Positions 35,138 to 44,669 are shown, counted from the first letter of the stretch. The stretch: DNA of 64,000 nucleotides from Dokdonia pacifica (GCF_900188275.1 NZ_FZNY01000011.1:62001-126000), one strand, 5' to 3'. Translations and numbers: made by a program. The notes: generated by a model from the sequence alone, not told the origin.

Positions 35138-35722
35138 ATGAAAAATATTAAAACATTATTGACTTTTACAATTTTATCCTTTTTCCTGATTAGCATGAAA
35201 AGTAATGCTCAAATCAACACTACAAATTTAGAATCAGATACACAATTTTCTCAATTGCTAGAAAATAGTATTTCAATTTTACAGAGAGCTAAGTTTTCTG
35301 AACAAGTAAAAAATCTGGTCAAGAAAGATAATTTAAGTAAATCCGAGTTAGATTTTCTATCTAAAAGCTTTGGTTTTGAGAATGGCAATGCATATTTGGA
35401 TTATATCAAAAACTATAATACCCAGATTAAATCTTTACAAAAGAAATATGATTTGGTTAACATGGATAAGACCGAATTAAAAAAAATAAGTGAAAAAGTT
35501 ATTAATAAAACTAGTGTTGCTCAAAGAATGAGTGCTTGCGAAAGAATAAGAAGAAACTGTCTAGCGCAAGCTGCAGCAGGTGCTGTAGTAGCACATTTAG
35601 GCTGTGCAACTCTAGATATAACAGTTATTGCAGGTGTAATATGCCATGCTGCTGTGACAATTGGTCAAGCTGCAGCATCTGATAATTGTAATGCTGAGGC
35701 AGAAACTTGTGCAAATCAATAA
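35138..35722 (+). CDS. Secreted protein with Cys/Ala/Gly-rich C-terminal domain
   Basis: 194 aa with a signal peptide (MKNIKTLLTFTILSFFLISM ... NAQ). A helical region (about 30-125) is followed by a Cys-bearing hydrophobic end: ACERIRRNC, AHLGCATLD, AGVICHAAV, DNCNAEAETC. Six Cys and small residues suggest a compact disulfide-bonded helical hairpin; its look is bacteriocin-like, but no double-glycine leader is present. I recognise no named family. It is preceded by the structured region at 34602-35137 and followed by a perfect 19-bp inverted repeat. Confidence 0.75.
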   Translation: MKNIKTLLTFTILSFFLISMKSNAQINTTNLESDTQFSQLLENSISILQRAKFSEQVKNLVKKDNLSKSELDFLSKSFGFENGNAYLDYIKNYNTQIKSLQKKYDLVNMDKTELKKISEKVINKTSVAQRMSACERIRRNCLAQAAAGAVVAHLGCATLDITVIAGVICHAAVTIGQAAASDNCNAEAETCANQ

Positions 35723-35734
35723 TGAAAATTACGT

Positions 35735-35786
35735 TTGCAATAATTAAAATCAAAAAAATAAAACATATTGATTTTAATTATTGCAA
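35735..35786. terminator. Perfect 19-bp inverted repeat (terminator-like, no T run)
   Basis: TTGCAATAATTAAAATCAA (35735-35753) pairs fully with 35768-35786 around a 14-nt loop. It lies 13 nt after the stop at 35722. The lack of a following T run makes RNA stabilisation as likely as termination. Confidence 0.6.
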
Positions 35787-35807
35787 GCACAGACAACTTA
35801 TAAGTAT

Positions 35808-36056
35808 ATGAAAAATAATCGAAACCCTTTAAAAATAGTACCTTTTGTACTATTAGCAATTTATTATTTCTTAATCTATCAAAGTAACTTGAATAATACG
35901 TATAAGTTATCTATTCTAATAGGGATTGTAGTTATATCTGTAATCAATTATATTTTTCTTATAAAGAAAGATATAGTTACTGGAGGTAATGCTAAGTATA
36001 TCCTTTTGGCTTTTTTAGTAATTTCAATGATAATAGGAGCTTTCTTTTTTAAATAA
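35808..36056 (+). CDS. Small integral membrane protein
   Basis: 82 aa from the ATG at 35808. An in-frame TTG at 35781 lies inside the inverted repeat and is less likely. Three hydrophobic segments (about 8-26, 33-52, 62-80) fill most of the protein. No family recognised. It is 39 bp before an RDD-family gene, so both may form one membrane unit. Confidence 0.65.
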   Translation: MKNNRNPLKIVPFVLLAIYYFLIYQSNLNNTYKLSILIGIVVISVINYIFLIKKDIVTGGNAKYILLAFLVISMIIGAFFFK

Positions 36057-36095
36057 TCGTATATCCAAAAAGTAGTTTAACAAACAAATTTTATT

Positions 36096-36506
36096 ATGAG
36101 TCAAATACAAACAAAAAGAATCTTAGCATTTATTATAGACATGATTATTGTAAGTATCATCACAAGTGCATTACAATCTATACTATCCAATATATTTCAG
36201 CCTAAAGAGTATCTATTTATAGGAGTGAGTATAAAAACCACCTATGGTTTTTCAATAGTATTTTATCTTATCTATTTTTTTGTATTTGACTTTTTAAATC
36301 AGGGTAAAACGTTAGGTAAAATACTTTTTAGAAATCAAGTTATTTTTCCCGATAATAGAAAACCATCTATTATTAATTTAATGACTAGAACTGTTCTTAA
36401 AATAGTGAGCATACTCATTTTGCCTATCGCTATTCTATTGTATTTGTTTAATAACCGTTTTACGTTACAAGATCATTTTACAAAAACAACCGTTATAGCC
36501 GATTAA
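36096..36506 (+). CDS. RDD-family membrane protein
   Basis: 136 aa. The first segment KRILAFIIDMIIVSII has the Arg and Asp of the RDD signature. A second segment (about 45-68, YGFSIVFYLIYFFVFD) and a third (about 107-124) follow, with GKTLGKILFRNQVI typical of the RDD loop. Some members have been linked to ion antiport; here the function is unknown. It sits among small secreted and membrane proteins. Confidence 0.85.
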   Translation: MSQIQTKRILAFIIDMIIVSIITSALQSILSNIFQPKEYLFIGVSIKTTYGFSIVFYLIYFFVFDFLNQGKTLGKILFRNQVIFPDNRKPSIINLMTRTVLKIVSILILPIAILLYLFNNRFTLQDHFTKTTVIAD

Positions 36507-36568
36507 AGGAATCTTTACGATCAAATTATTCTTATAATTCAATATAAGAGGAATTTCAAAATCATTTT

Positions 36569-37042
36569 ATGAAACCAATATTCACCACACTACTCCTAGT
36601 GTGCACATCAACTATTGCCTTATCTCAAGAGCACAAAGCTACTTTTGGGAAATATACAGGCTGTTTACGAACAGGAGGCATCTGCACGATTGAATCACCT
36701 CCAGTTTCAGATAATAAAACAACAGTTGTTAATAACAACATCTCTTTTATCACAATCAAAGAGGGCGCAACGATTTTACGTGTCTATAGAGACCAACTTT
36801 CACAAGAAGAACTCGATCAAATTTTAGGAACACCTATCACATCAGAAAATAAAAGCTCTTTACAGTTTATCATGGAAGAAGCTTTGCCATTACCCGAAGA
36901 TATTATTGCCCTTACATCAAAGACAAAATCTAAACAGCTTACTGCTCTAGAAGCAAAGACCTACCCAACTGTTATTACAGACAACTATATAGACATCACC
37001 ATCGTACGAGCAGACACCAATGTAAACTCAAAAGATGAATGA
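36569..37042 (+). CDS. Secreted hypothetical protein
   Basis: 157 aa with a signal peptide (MKPIFTTLLLVCTSTIALSQ). The mature start ATFGKYTGCLRTGGICTIES has two Cys in CLRTGGIC and is followed by an alpha/beta-like region without recognised motifs. It is 62 bp after the RDD gene. REP-like repeats follow. Confidence 0.7.
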   Translation: MKPIFTTLLLVCTSTIALSQEHKATFGKYTGCLRTGGICTIESPPVSDNKTTVVNNNISFITIKEGATILRVYRDQLSQEELDQILGTPITSENKSSLQFIMEEALPLPEDIIALTSKTKSKQLTALEAKTYPTVITDNYIDITIVRADTNVNSKDE

Positions 37043-37052
37043 CAAAATAGCC

Positions 37053-37231
37053 TTTCTCCCTCTGGGAGAAACGGGAATGAGGGCAAAACAAATAACGTCA
37101 TGCTGAACTTGTTTCAGCATCACAAAAAAATAGAGAATTAATAACGTAAATAAGATTCCGAAATAAATTCGGAATGACGGAAAAACGAATACCCTAAAGC
37201 TTTTCTTCTTCTGGGAGAAACAGGAATAAGG
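37053..37231. repeat. REP-like intergenic repeat cluster
   Basis: A 30-bp unit containing CTGGGAGAAAC occurs at 37053-37083 and again, with changes, at 37203-37231. Between them are two hairpins typical of flavobacterial intergenic repeats: ATGCTGAAC/GTTTCAGCAT near 37099-37120, and ATTCCGAA/TTCGGAAT (37155-37162, 37168-37175) followed by GACGG. Nothing coding is seen here. Confidence 0.8.
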
Positions 37232-37247
37232 AAAAAATTAAAAAAAC

Positions 37248-38417
37248 ATGAAACTTATTATATACATCACCATTATCTTATCGCTATGCGGGATTCATAT
37301 TTCCCATGCAATAAATGACGCTGGAAACATCAATGAAATTTCTATAGAAGCACATATAGAACAACTATATATAGAACTAGAAAATACCAAAGCGCAGTAT
37401 CAAGAAAAGTATACGTTGATTTCCGTAGCACTATCAGAAGCAACCCAAGGAATCAAAGAGAGTATCACTACTGATCAAAAACTATATTGGTTATTAGAAA
37501 AGGATCAACTGAAAGAAGAGAGAGAACGCCTTGAGTTAAGCGAACTTTCTGACCTAAGTAAAATCAGATATATCAAAGGACTCCAAATTATTAAAATACT
37601 CTATGAAAAAACACTTGCCTTAGATCATCATTTTGCTTCTGTGAGTACCTTTCGCGAAATAAATAAAATAGCAAATCCCAACAATTATCCTGAATTTAAA
37701 AATATTAAGGAAACCATAGGTGTTAAAGCAGATAAGAAGAAAGGGTTTAACTTAACCAATATTCTGGGGAATAATATTTATGCCTCTGTAGCACATTCAT
37801 TTATCTCATTATTCAATAATGAAGCCACTTCTAGAACTCAAAAAGAAGAAAGCTTAAAGGATGTGGAGTGCATATTAGATTTTACACTACGAATGCATAA
37901 TGATTTAAACACCATCTATTTTGAAACAGTTTTTCTTCAAAAAAGCAATGAAAATATTATGGGTGAACTCCAACAACTTTTTATTGATTTCACAAAACCT
38001 ATAAAGTATAGAATCTCCTTAAAAGAATGTCGTAATTCGGATGATTGGGATAATGTGCGAGACCATTTAGACACCTATCTAGAAGCACTTAATACAGCTT
38101 TGGCAGACGATAGCAAGCGCTACAAAGCACATAAAATGCAAATCAATCTAGAGTTTCCTATAGATAGATTGTTACAATTTATCACACAATACAATGCTTT
38201 TATAGATCAAGGAGCAAAGTTTTATGAGAAGTTTGGAATTATGTTAAACAGTTACGAAAACGAAACACAGTGTGCTAGTCAAATACCTGTAGAATATAAA
38301 AAGCTTAAAGAAAGTATTGCAGTGGCTATAGAAAAATTCAATACCGCATACAAACCCGTAGAGATTAATGGAAGTAAAATGAAAGAGGTTCTCTATGGAC
38401 TGAATGAGTATGACTAA
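37248..38417 (+). CDS. Secreted helical protein of unknown function
   Basis: 389 aa with a signal peptide (about 1-21, MKLIIYITIILSLCGIHISH). The rest is charged and almost entirely helical, with coiled-coil potential near residues 40-110. No enzymatic motif, sorting domain or family was recognised. It lies between two repeat clusters, which suggests single-gene transcription. A partial palindrome core, TTTCGCGAAA, occurs at 37650-37659 and encodes FRE. Confidence 0.7.
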   Translation: MKLIIYITIILSLCGIHISHAINDAGNINEISIEAHIEQLYIELENTKAQYQEKYTLISVALSEATQGIKESITTDQKLYWLLEKDQLKEERERLELSELSDLSKIRYIKGLQIIKILYEKTLALDHHFASVSTFREINKIANPNNYPEFKNIKETIGVKADKKKGFNLTNILGNNIYASVAHSFISLFNNEATSRTQKEESLKDVECILDFTLRMHNDLNTIYFETVFLQKSNENIMGELQQLFIDFTKPIKYRISLKECRNSDDWDNVRDHLDTYLEALNTALADDSKRYKAHKMQINLEFPIDRLLQFITQYNAFIDQGAKFYEKFGIMLNSYENETQCASQIPVEYKKLKESIAVAIEKFNTAYKPVEINGSKMKEVLYGLNEYD

Positions 38418-38473
38418 AAAATATAAATCCTAATAGGCACTAAGTCCTATACTTACAACTTCTTTACAACAAA

Positions 38474-38655
38474 GGAGAAGGGATATTACATCTTATTCTT
38501 AAAGTGCGCATACACCTAGAATATGGTATTCTCTTCTCCCTCTTATGTGTTAGTTAGGGGAGCTGCTTCTCATAAACGATAACATGCGCACTAAGGCATC
38601 GGTTCTCCCTATGCGCCAGTCCTCCTATGCCTTAGGTTATCGTTTTGAAAGCAGC
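38474..38655. repeat. Large imperfect hairpin element
   Basis: The 303-bp gene-free gap before comEC holds a nested inverted repeat. GCTGCTT (38562-38568), the AAACGATAAC region (about 38574-38583) and AAGGCAT (38593-38599) pair with ATGCCTT (38626-38632), GTTATCGTTT (38636-38645) and AAGCAGC (38649-38655). A second pair GGAGAAG/CTTCTCC (38474-38480, 38533-38539) lies before it. The G+C content is higher than around. It may be a MITE-like or REP-like element or a structured RNA. Confidence 0.6.
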
Positions 38656-38720
38656 ATTTCTAAATACTAAAGAATATAAATATCTATCAGTCCCATTTTC
38701 TTTCTTCTTATAAACATTCA

Positions 38721-40748
38721 TTGAAATCATACAATACACTTCTAGCGAAAGCTACTATATTCTTTATGGTAGGCAGTATCTTATATCCCTATAGTAATCT
38801 TTCCATATTTTGGTGTGCCATACTTATAGTTACTTTATACGGTATTGCAAATGTCTTTCATGCGTTAACCAATAAAAATAAAAAATGGTCACCACCCTTT
38901 GGAATCGTCGTACTTCTGTTCTTTTTAATTTTAGGTATAGGAAATAGATCGCTTAAAGATCCATTAAACAATAAACTTCATTACACACATCATAACTATA
39001 ATATTCATCACACATATCTTTTTTCTATTCATGAACAATTAAAACCAAGTCAATATCAAGATAAATATATTATACAGTTACATAAGCAGGATAGTACCAA
39101 AATCACAGGCAAAGTACTTCTATCCATTCAAAAAGATAGTACTCAAAAACCTCTTAAGATTGGTAGTTGGTATTATACACGAACTCCTTTAAAAGATCTT
39201 CCAAGCATAAAGAATCCATATCAATTTGATTATGGTGCTTACTTAAAAAAGAAACATATCTATGGACAGTTTTTTATTCAGAAAGATGAACTACTAGAAG
39301 TAAATTATACTTCAAAAAACTTCTATACATTCGCTATACGCTTTCGCGAAAGCGTCATCAGAAAATTAAGAAATCAGCCTTTTACTCAAGAACAATTAAC
39401 CGTCATTCAAGCATTATTATTAGGGAAACGGCAAGATATTGACGCTCATTTGAGCAATCAATACGCAAATGCAGGAATGATGCATATTCTAGCAGTCTCA
39501 GGTTTACACGTGGGTATTATATTATTATTACTCCGTTTTGTCACAAGGGTGATTTCAGGTAGAAAACTCCGTTGGGTACGATCAGGGATTAGTATTAGTT
39601 TACTGTGGTGTTTCGCATTTATCACAGGGCTATCTCCTTCTGTTTTAAGAGCAGTGACCATGTTCAGCTTTTTAGAATTGGGAAGTTGCTTAGGAGGAAA
39701 GCGCAGGATTAATGATGCATTAGTATTTTCGGCATTCATTTTATTAATAATAGACCCTTCCTTAATCTATCAAGTAGGGTTTCAATTAAGTTATTTAGCC
39801 GTCATTGCTATTTTATGGATACAACCCTGGTTATATAATTTTTATCAACCACGTTATTATATTATCAAAAAAATATGGGGAATCATTACCGTATCTGTAG
39901 CCGCTCAAGTAGGAGTATTACCATTAAGTATACTTTATTTCCACCAATTCCCAGGATTGTTTTTAGTATCAAATAGTGTCGTACTTCCTTTTCTAGGAAT
40001 TATATTATCTCTTGGAATACTCGTTATAGGTCTCAGTTATTTCTCTTTACTACCCGATAATTTAGCAATAGCATATGGGAAAATAATAGACCTTCTCAAT
40101 GGTTTTATTGCATGGGTTGCATCTAAAGAAGCATTTGTTATTGACCACATATCATTATCCTTTACCTATATGATATTGATGTATCTATTACTTGCATCTC
40201 TTATTTATGTTCTAAAAAGATATCAATATAAACGATTATTACTTTTCTTTTCAATTCTCTCATTCTCTCTTGTCATGCATATCTATCAAAAAACAGAAAA
40301 AGAAACTTCTCATATGACAATATTCCATAAAAATAAAGAAACACTTATTGGTCTATATTCGTCAGACTCTTTAGTCGTTTATACGAACATCATTCATAAA
40401 AATTTCAATACAGATAATCGTATTGTGGATTATCAGAATGCTTTAGGGTTAGATACTTTTCATATAGAACCTATTCAGGATTACTACCATTTTAACCAAA
40501 AAAAATTACTTCTTATTGATAGTATTGGGGTTTACAAAATTAAAAAGCTACATCCAGATTATATCTTATTACGTCAGTCTCCAGATATTCATCTAGAACG
40601 TCTCATTAACGTATACCCTCATGTGACCATCATTGCCGATGGTTCTAATTACCGTAGTGATATCATACGTTGGAAAGCCACCTGCCATAAACGAAACATC
40701 CCTTTTCATAGTACGTATGAAAAGGGATATTTTATACTAAAAGAATAA
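38721..40748 (+). CDS. comEC: ComEC/Rec2-family DNA-uptake channel protein
   Basis: 675 aa. The TTG at 38721 is the likely start, as no earlier ATG exists and the first membrane segment begins at once. It has a DUF4131-like N-terminal region, then the competence domain (about 215-480) with GKRQDIDAHLSNQYANAGMM and HILAVSGLHVGIILL, the signature of ComEC. ComEC forms the inner-membrane channel for single-stranded DNA in natural transformation. The C-terminal metallo-beta-lactamase region is short and has no HxHxDH motif. A palindromic repeat encodes IRFRESV near residue 208. Confidence 0.9.
   Translation: MKSYNTLLAKATIFFMVGSILYPYSNLSIFWCAILIVTLYGIANVFHALTNKNKKWSPPFGIVVLLFFLILGIGNRSLKDPLNNKLHYTHHNYNIHHTYLFSIHEQLKPSQYQDKYIIQLHKQDSTKITGKVLLSIQKDSTQKPLKIGSWYYTRTPLKDLPSIKNPYQFDYGAYLKKKHIYGQFFIQKDELLEVNYTSKNFYTFAIRFRESVIRKLRNQPFTQEQLTVIQALLLGKRQDIDAHLSNQYANAGMMHILAVSGLHVGIILLLLRFVTRVISGRKLRWVRSGISISLLWCFAFITGLSPSVLRAVTMFSFLELGSCLGGKRRINDALVFSAFILLIIDPSLIYQVGFQLSYLAVIAILWIQPWLYNFYQPRYYIIKKIWGIITVSVAAQVGVLPLSILYFHQFPGLFLVSNSVVLPFLGIILSLGILVIGLSYFSLLPDNLAIAYGKIIDLLNGFIAWVASKEAFVIDHISLSFTYMILMYLLLASLIYVLKRYQYKRLLLFFSILSFSLVMHIYQKTEKETSHMTIFHKNKETLIGLYSSDSLVVYTNIIHKNFNTDNRIVDYQNALGLDTFHIEPIQDYYHFNQKKLLLIDSIGVYKIKKLHPDYILLRQSPDIHLERLINVYPHVTIIADGSNYRSDIIRWKATCHKRNIPFHSTYEKGYFILKE
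39337..39356. repeat. Palindromic repeat, copy 6 (in comEC)
   Basis: TACGCTTTCGCGAAAGCGTC: exact core, one mismatch at the last base. It is read as RFRESV on the plus strand, at the border between the N-terminal domain and the competence domain. Confidence 0.93.
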
Positions 40749-40753
40749 ACCTA

Positions 40754-41293
40754 CTACTTGCTAAATGTGTATTTAAATTCCTCTTGGTAGGTTTGCCATT
40801 TTTCTTGAGTAGTCAAGTCCTTATAATCATCATTGGCAATCATCTTTAGATATATCTCCAATTGACGTGGAGTTTTGTAACCTTCAATCGGTTGAATAAA
40901 TGCTCCTGTCTCATCAAAAAATACAATACTAGGATAGACTCTTATTTTCATTGCCTGTGCAAACTCATGCTGGCTATTTCGGCCTCTGCGATTTGGATCA
41001 TGCCTTGGGTTGGTATAGGTGTTTTCCAAATAATGGATCTCTTCTGTACCTTCAGCATTAAATTTTACAGCATAGTAATGCTCATTGATAAAATCGGCTA
41101 CTTCTTTATTTCCAAAGGTATTTTTATCTAATAATTTACAAGGGCCACACCAAGTAGTGTAGGCATCTACAATAATTTTCTTAGGATTCTTTGCTTGAGC
41201 TGCTAGTGCTTCATCAAAAGTTATCCAATTAATTTCTTGTGCCGATAGCGAACTCACAAAAATGAGTGCACATATGTATAGTAGTTTTTTCAT
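40754..41293 (-). CDS. Secreted thioredoxin-family protein
   Basis: 179 aa with a signal peptide (MKKLLYICALIFVSSLSAQ). The fold contains WCGPC with Cys49 and Cys52, followed by KLLDKNTFGNKEVADFINE, and the cis-Pro region VYPSIVFFDETG. This is the thioredoxin/DsbD-gamma-like type common in Bacteroidota periplasm, likely a disulfide reductase. It ends 5 bp from the comEC stop on the opposite strand. Confidence 0.9.
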   Translation of the reverse strand: MKKLLYICALIFVSSLSAQEINWITFDEALAAQAKNPKKIIVDAYTTWCGPCKLLDKNTFGNKEVADFINEHYYAVKFNAEGTEEIHYLENTYTNPRHDPNRRGRNSQHEFAQAMKIRVYPSIVFFDETGAFIQPIEGYKTPRQLEIYLKMIANDDYKDLTTQEKWQTYQEEFKYTFSK

Positions 41294-41354
41294 TTATTCT
41301 AAAAAGTTTATGTCTCACAACAACAGGTTTTAAGGAGTTATAAGACTTCTTATA

Positions 41355-41409
41355 TACGCTTTCGTACTTCGATAACCTCAGTATAAACTTCACTTTCGTG
41401 AAAGCGTAC
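41355..41409. repeat. Split or decayed palindromic repeat
   Basis: A half copy TACGCTTTCG (41355-41364) is followed 27 bp later by CTTTCGTGAAAGCGTAC (about 41393-41409), one mismatch from the second part of the palindrome. The two outer arms can pair across the gap. It is intergenic. Confidence 0.75.
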
Positions 41410-41454
41410 CCTTATTTACTTTTCTATGTCTATTTGTTGTCTTATCCCTTACAA

Positions 41455-41488
41455 ACAAAAAACGTTCCAAGATAAGGAACGTTTTTAA
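41455..41488 (-). terminator. Terminator after the peptide transporter operon
   Basis: AACGTTCC (41461-41468) pairs with GGAACGTT (41476-41483), flanked by A and T runs, so it can work in both directions. It lies 20 bp after the minus-strand stop at 41509. Confidence 0.8.
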
Positions 41489-41508
41489 AGTATTTAATCG
41501 TATGTGTA

Positions 41509-43266
41509 TTATTTAACACCATGCATTAATTTCTTAAGTAATGGGTGTAGTAATAAAGAAATAATACCTAAACCTATTGGGATAACGGTAAATATTAAAA
41601 AGAATCCCGAAAGGCCTCGCTCTTGTGTTATACTCTCTATATCTCCACCTACATAATGTGCTAGTTTATTACCTATCGCTACTGCTAAATAATAGACTCC
41701 AAACATTAATGCTATCATTCTAGCTGGTATTAATTTACTTAAATAAGAAAGCCCCATAGGAGATAAACATAATTCTCCTAGCGTATGAAAAAGATAGGCA
41801 AATACAAGCCAAGCCATACTCAAACTTGCTCCTTTTGCTCCTGGTTCAACATCTCTAGCACCAAACGCTAAGAAAGCGAAACCTAATCCTAATAGAAACA
41901 AACCAAGGAAGTATTTTACAGATGCAGGAGGGTTAAATCTACTATCCCACCATTTTGTAAATAGAGGCGCAAACATAATAATGAATAACGAATTCAAAAT
42001 AGCAAACCAAGTTACTGGAACTTCAGTTTCATTTGACTGAAACTCTGTATATAACTTAAAAATAACAATCGCCCATACAATAACAAAACTACATCCTAGA
42101 ATGATATTTGATAAACCTATTTTCTTGAAAGTTTTCTTAAACAGACTTAATAAGACATATGTTATGATAAGTAATGGTACAACGGTAACAACCAAATCTA
42201 CAATCTTAAACACTGTTGCTGATCCTCCTTCTAATATACGATTTGTAAAATCTCTAGTATATAAGGGTAATGATCCTGCTGCTTGTTCAAATGCAGCCCA
42301 AAAGAATACGGTAAACAAACAAAAAATGGCGAAAGCAATCATCCTATCACGTTCAATACGCGTGTATCTTGGTATACGAACTATCAATACTATTATAAAT
42401 GAAATAGCGGCTAATAATGCAAAAAATAGAGAGTCTCCAATACCCGCAACAGTAAAATTAAGTGTCTGAATATCTCCTATTTTACTTAAGGGGTCATTTA
42501 TAATAAAAATGAGTGCAGATATCAAGAAGACAGCTAATAAAACAATATCAATAATTTTAAAATGATTGAGTTTAACTCCATCTGCAATCACTTTCTCTCT
42601 TTCTGCAGATTTTGACTCTATAGTAGGTTTATCTCCTATATTTCCAAAAAGTGGTTGTGCAAAATAAAATTGCAACATCCCTAGAAACATAAAAATTCCA
42701 GCTAAACCAAAACCATAACTCCATCCTACTTTCTCACCAACCCAACCGCATAGCATAATTCCAATAAAAGCTCCCGCATTCACTCCCATGTAAAAGATGT
42801 TGTAAGCACCATCTTTTTTCTCATCATGACCTTCATACATTTTAGAAATAATAGAGGTCATATTAGGTTTAAAAAAACCATTACCAACTATTAAAAGAGC
42901 TATTCCTATATATAGAAACGTAGGTGTCTCTATTGCCATAGATGCATGTCCTAAAGTCATTAATAGAGCACCAATAACAACAGCCATTCGATAGCCTATT
43001 TTATTATCTGCAAGCCAGCCTCCCACAAGAGGAGTTAAGTATACAAATAAAGCATATGTTCCTAATAAAGATAAGGCTGCCGATGTAGACCATCCCCAAC
43101 CAGGATTATCACCAGTTATCACCCCTGTTAAAAATATAACAAGAATTGCACGCATTCCATAATAGGAAAACCGCTCCCACATTTCTGTAAAAAAGAGTAC
43201 AAATAAACCTGATGGATGTCCTAAAACTTTATCTTTAAAAAATTGATCTGTAGAATTTGTTGACAT
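41509..43266 (-). CDS. Proton-coupled peptide transporter (POT/PTR family), 585 aa
   Basis: MFS transporter of di- and tripeptides. The first membrane segment has FFTEMWERFSYYGMRAIL, the POT ExxERFxYY motif, and later GELCLSPMGLSYLSKLIP is a second signature. About 14 membrane segments can be seen, with a long loop (about residues 210-235). It is the last gene of the DPP4-POT-POT run and lies 11 bp after the other POT gene. A terminator follows. Confidence 0.94.
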   Translation of the reverse strand: MSTNSTDQFFKDKVLGHPSGLFVLFFTEMWERFSYYGMRAILVIFLTGVITGDNPGWGWSTSAALSLLGTYALFVYLTPLVGGWLADNKIGYRMAVVIGALLMTLGHASMAIETPTFLYIGIALLIVGNGFFKPNMTSIISKMYEGHDEKKDGAYNIFYMGVNAGAFIGIMLCGWVGEKVGWSYGFGLAGIFMFLGMLQFYFAQPLFGNIGDKPTIESKSAEREKVIADGVKLNHFKIIDIVLLAVFLISALIFIINDPLSKIGDIQTLNFTVAGIGDSLFFALLAAISFIIVLIVRIPRYTRIERDRMIAFAIFCLFTVFFWAAFEQAAGSLPLYTRDFTNRILEGGSATVFKIVDLVVTVVPLLIITYVLLSLFKKTFKKIGLSNIILGCSFVIVWAIVIFKLYTEFQSNETEVPVTWFAILNSLFIIMFAPLFTKWWDSRFNPPASVKYFLGLFLLGLGFAFLAFGARDVEPGAKGASLSMAWLVFAYLFHTLGELCLSPMGLSYLSKLIPARMIALMFGVYYLAVAIGNKLAHYVGGDIESITQERGLSGFFLIFTVIPIGLGIISLLLHPLLKKLMHGVK

Positions 43267-43277
43267 ACTATTCTATT

Positions 43278-44669
43278 TTAATTATCAGCTAGTTCAAATC
43301 CTTCTGCTTCTTCGTTTCTTAAATCTCTCTCATTATCTTCTGCTCCGTGCGTAAGACTTTCTAATTTCTTTCTGAAAACCATAACTAAAATTCCAAAGAC
43401 AACACAAAAACCAGCAATACCAGTGAAAATAGTAAACTCACCCAATTTTTCTGAAGCTTCTCCTAGTAATCCAGCTAGTTTATTCCCAAACCCTGTCATA
43501 GCAAAATAAACACCCATCATAATTGACCCGTATTTAAGTGGTGCTAATTTGGTGATATAAGACAATGCCACCGGAGAAATACAAAGCTCACCTACTGTAT
43601 GAAATAGGTACGCAAGAACTAACCAAAACATTGCGGAAGAACCAGTACTTTCATACTGAGATGAAGCTGCCGACATAAAAAAGAAACCTGTACCCATTAT
43701 GATAAGTCCCATTATCATTTTAAATAATGATGTAGAAATTTTTCCTTTCAATTTCCTACTTGCCCAATATGCAGCCACTGTTGTTCCTAAGAAAATAATA
43801 AACATTGCATTTAAAGATTGGAACCAAGAAGCAGGAACCTCAAATCCCATAAGCATTCTATTAGTATTATCTTTTGCATAAATATTCATAAGACCACCTG
43901 CTTGTTCAAAAGCTCCCCAGAAAACAATAACTAATAAAAATGATATAAATAGAACGACAATTCGATCTTTTTCTATTTTTGTTAATGGTTTTTTCATAGC
44001 GGCTTTCTCTTCTTCATTTTTAGAAGCACCTAAATAATTACCTACATGTTTTAAGTGTTTTTGACCTGCAACATATTGAATTAACCCTAAAGCCATTCCT
44101 ATACCTGCTAATCCGAAGCCATAATGCCATCCATAAACTTCACCTACATATCCTACAATTAAACTTGAAAGAAATGCTCCTACATTAATCCCAATGTAAA
44201 AAATCGTAAATCCTTTATCTCTTCGTATATCTCCTTGCTTATATAATCCTCCTACCATAGTCGAAATATTAGGTTTAAGCATTCCTACTCCAGATATAAT
44301 AAGCCCTAATCCTGTATAAAAAGCCCACATTTGTTCGATTGCTAATATACTATGACCTGCGACTAACAAGACTCCTCCTAGTAAGACAGATTTTCGTTGG
44401 CCTAATAATTTATCTGCTATTACACCTCCAGGAATTGAAGCCACATAAACAAGCATTGTATATGTTCCATATAAGGATAAAGCATCACCATTAGACCACC
44501 CTAAACCAGCATTTTCTGCAGAAGCTTCTGCTACTAAATAAAGTACTAATATTGCTCTCATCCCATAATATGAGAATCGTTCCCACATCTCTGTAAAAAA
44601 TAAAACATAAAGCCCTACTGGATGTCCAAATAATTCCTTCTCGTGAGCTTCTTTAGTAATTGAAGACAT
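43278..44669 (-). CDS. Proton-coupled peptide transporter (POT/PTR family), 463 aa
   Basis: Paralog of the next gene: FFTEMWERFSYYGMRAILVLYL at the start, GELCISPVALSYITKLAPL near the end. It is about 120 residues shorter, mainly in the central loop and added membrane segments, and ends with an acidic tail (EDNERDLRNEEAEGFELAD). Two adjacent POT copies probably differ in peptide range. It lies 42 bp after the DPP4 gene, so surface or periplasmic peptidase and uptake are co-expressed. Confidence 0.94.
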   Translation of the reverse strand: MSSITKEAHEKELFGHPVGLYVLFFTEMWERFSYYGMRAILVLYLVAEASAENAGLGWSNGDALSLYGTYTMLVYVASIPGGVIADKLLGQRKSVLLGGVLLVAGHSILAIEQMWAFYTGLGLIISGVGMLKPNISTMVGGLYKQGDIRRDKGFTIFYIGINVGAFLSSLIVGYVGEVYGWHYGFGLAGIGMALGLIQYVAGQKHLKHVGNYLGASKNEEEKAAMKKPLTKIEKDRIVVLFISFLLVIVFWGAFEQAGGLMNIYAKDNTNRMLMGFEVPASWFQSLNAMFIIFLGTTVAAYWASRKLKGKISTSLFKMIMGLIIMGTGFFFMSAASSQYESTGSSAMFWLVLAYLFHTVGELCISPVALSYITKLAPLKYGSIMMGVYFAMTGFGNKLAGLLGEASEKLGEFTIFTGIAGFCVVFGILVMVFRKKLESLTHGAEDNERDLRNEEAEGFELADN

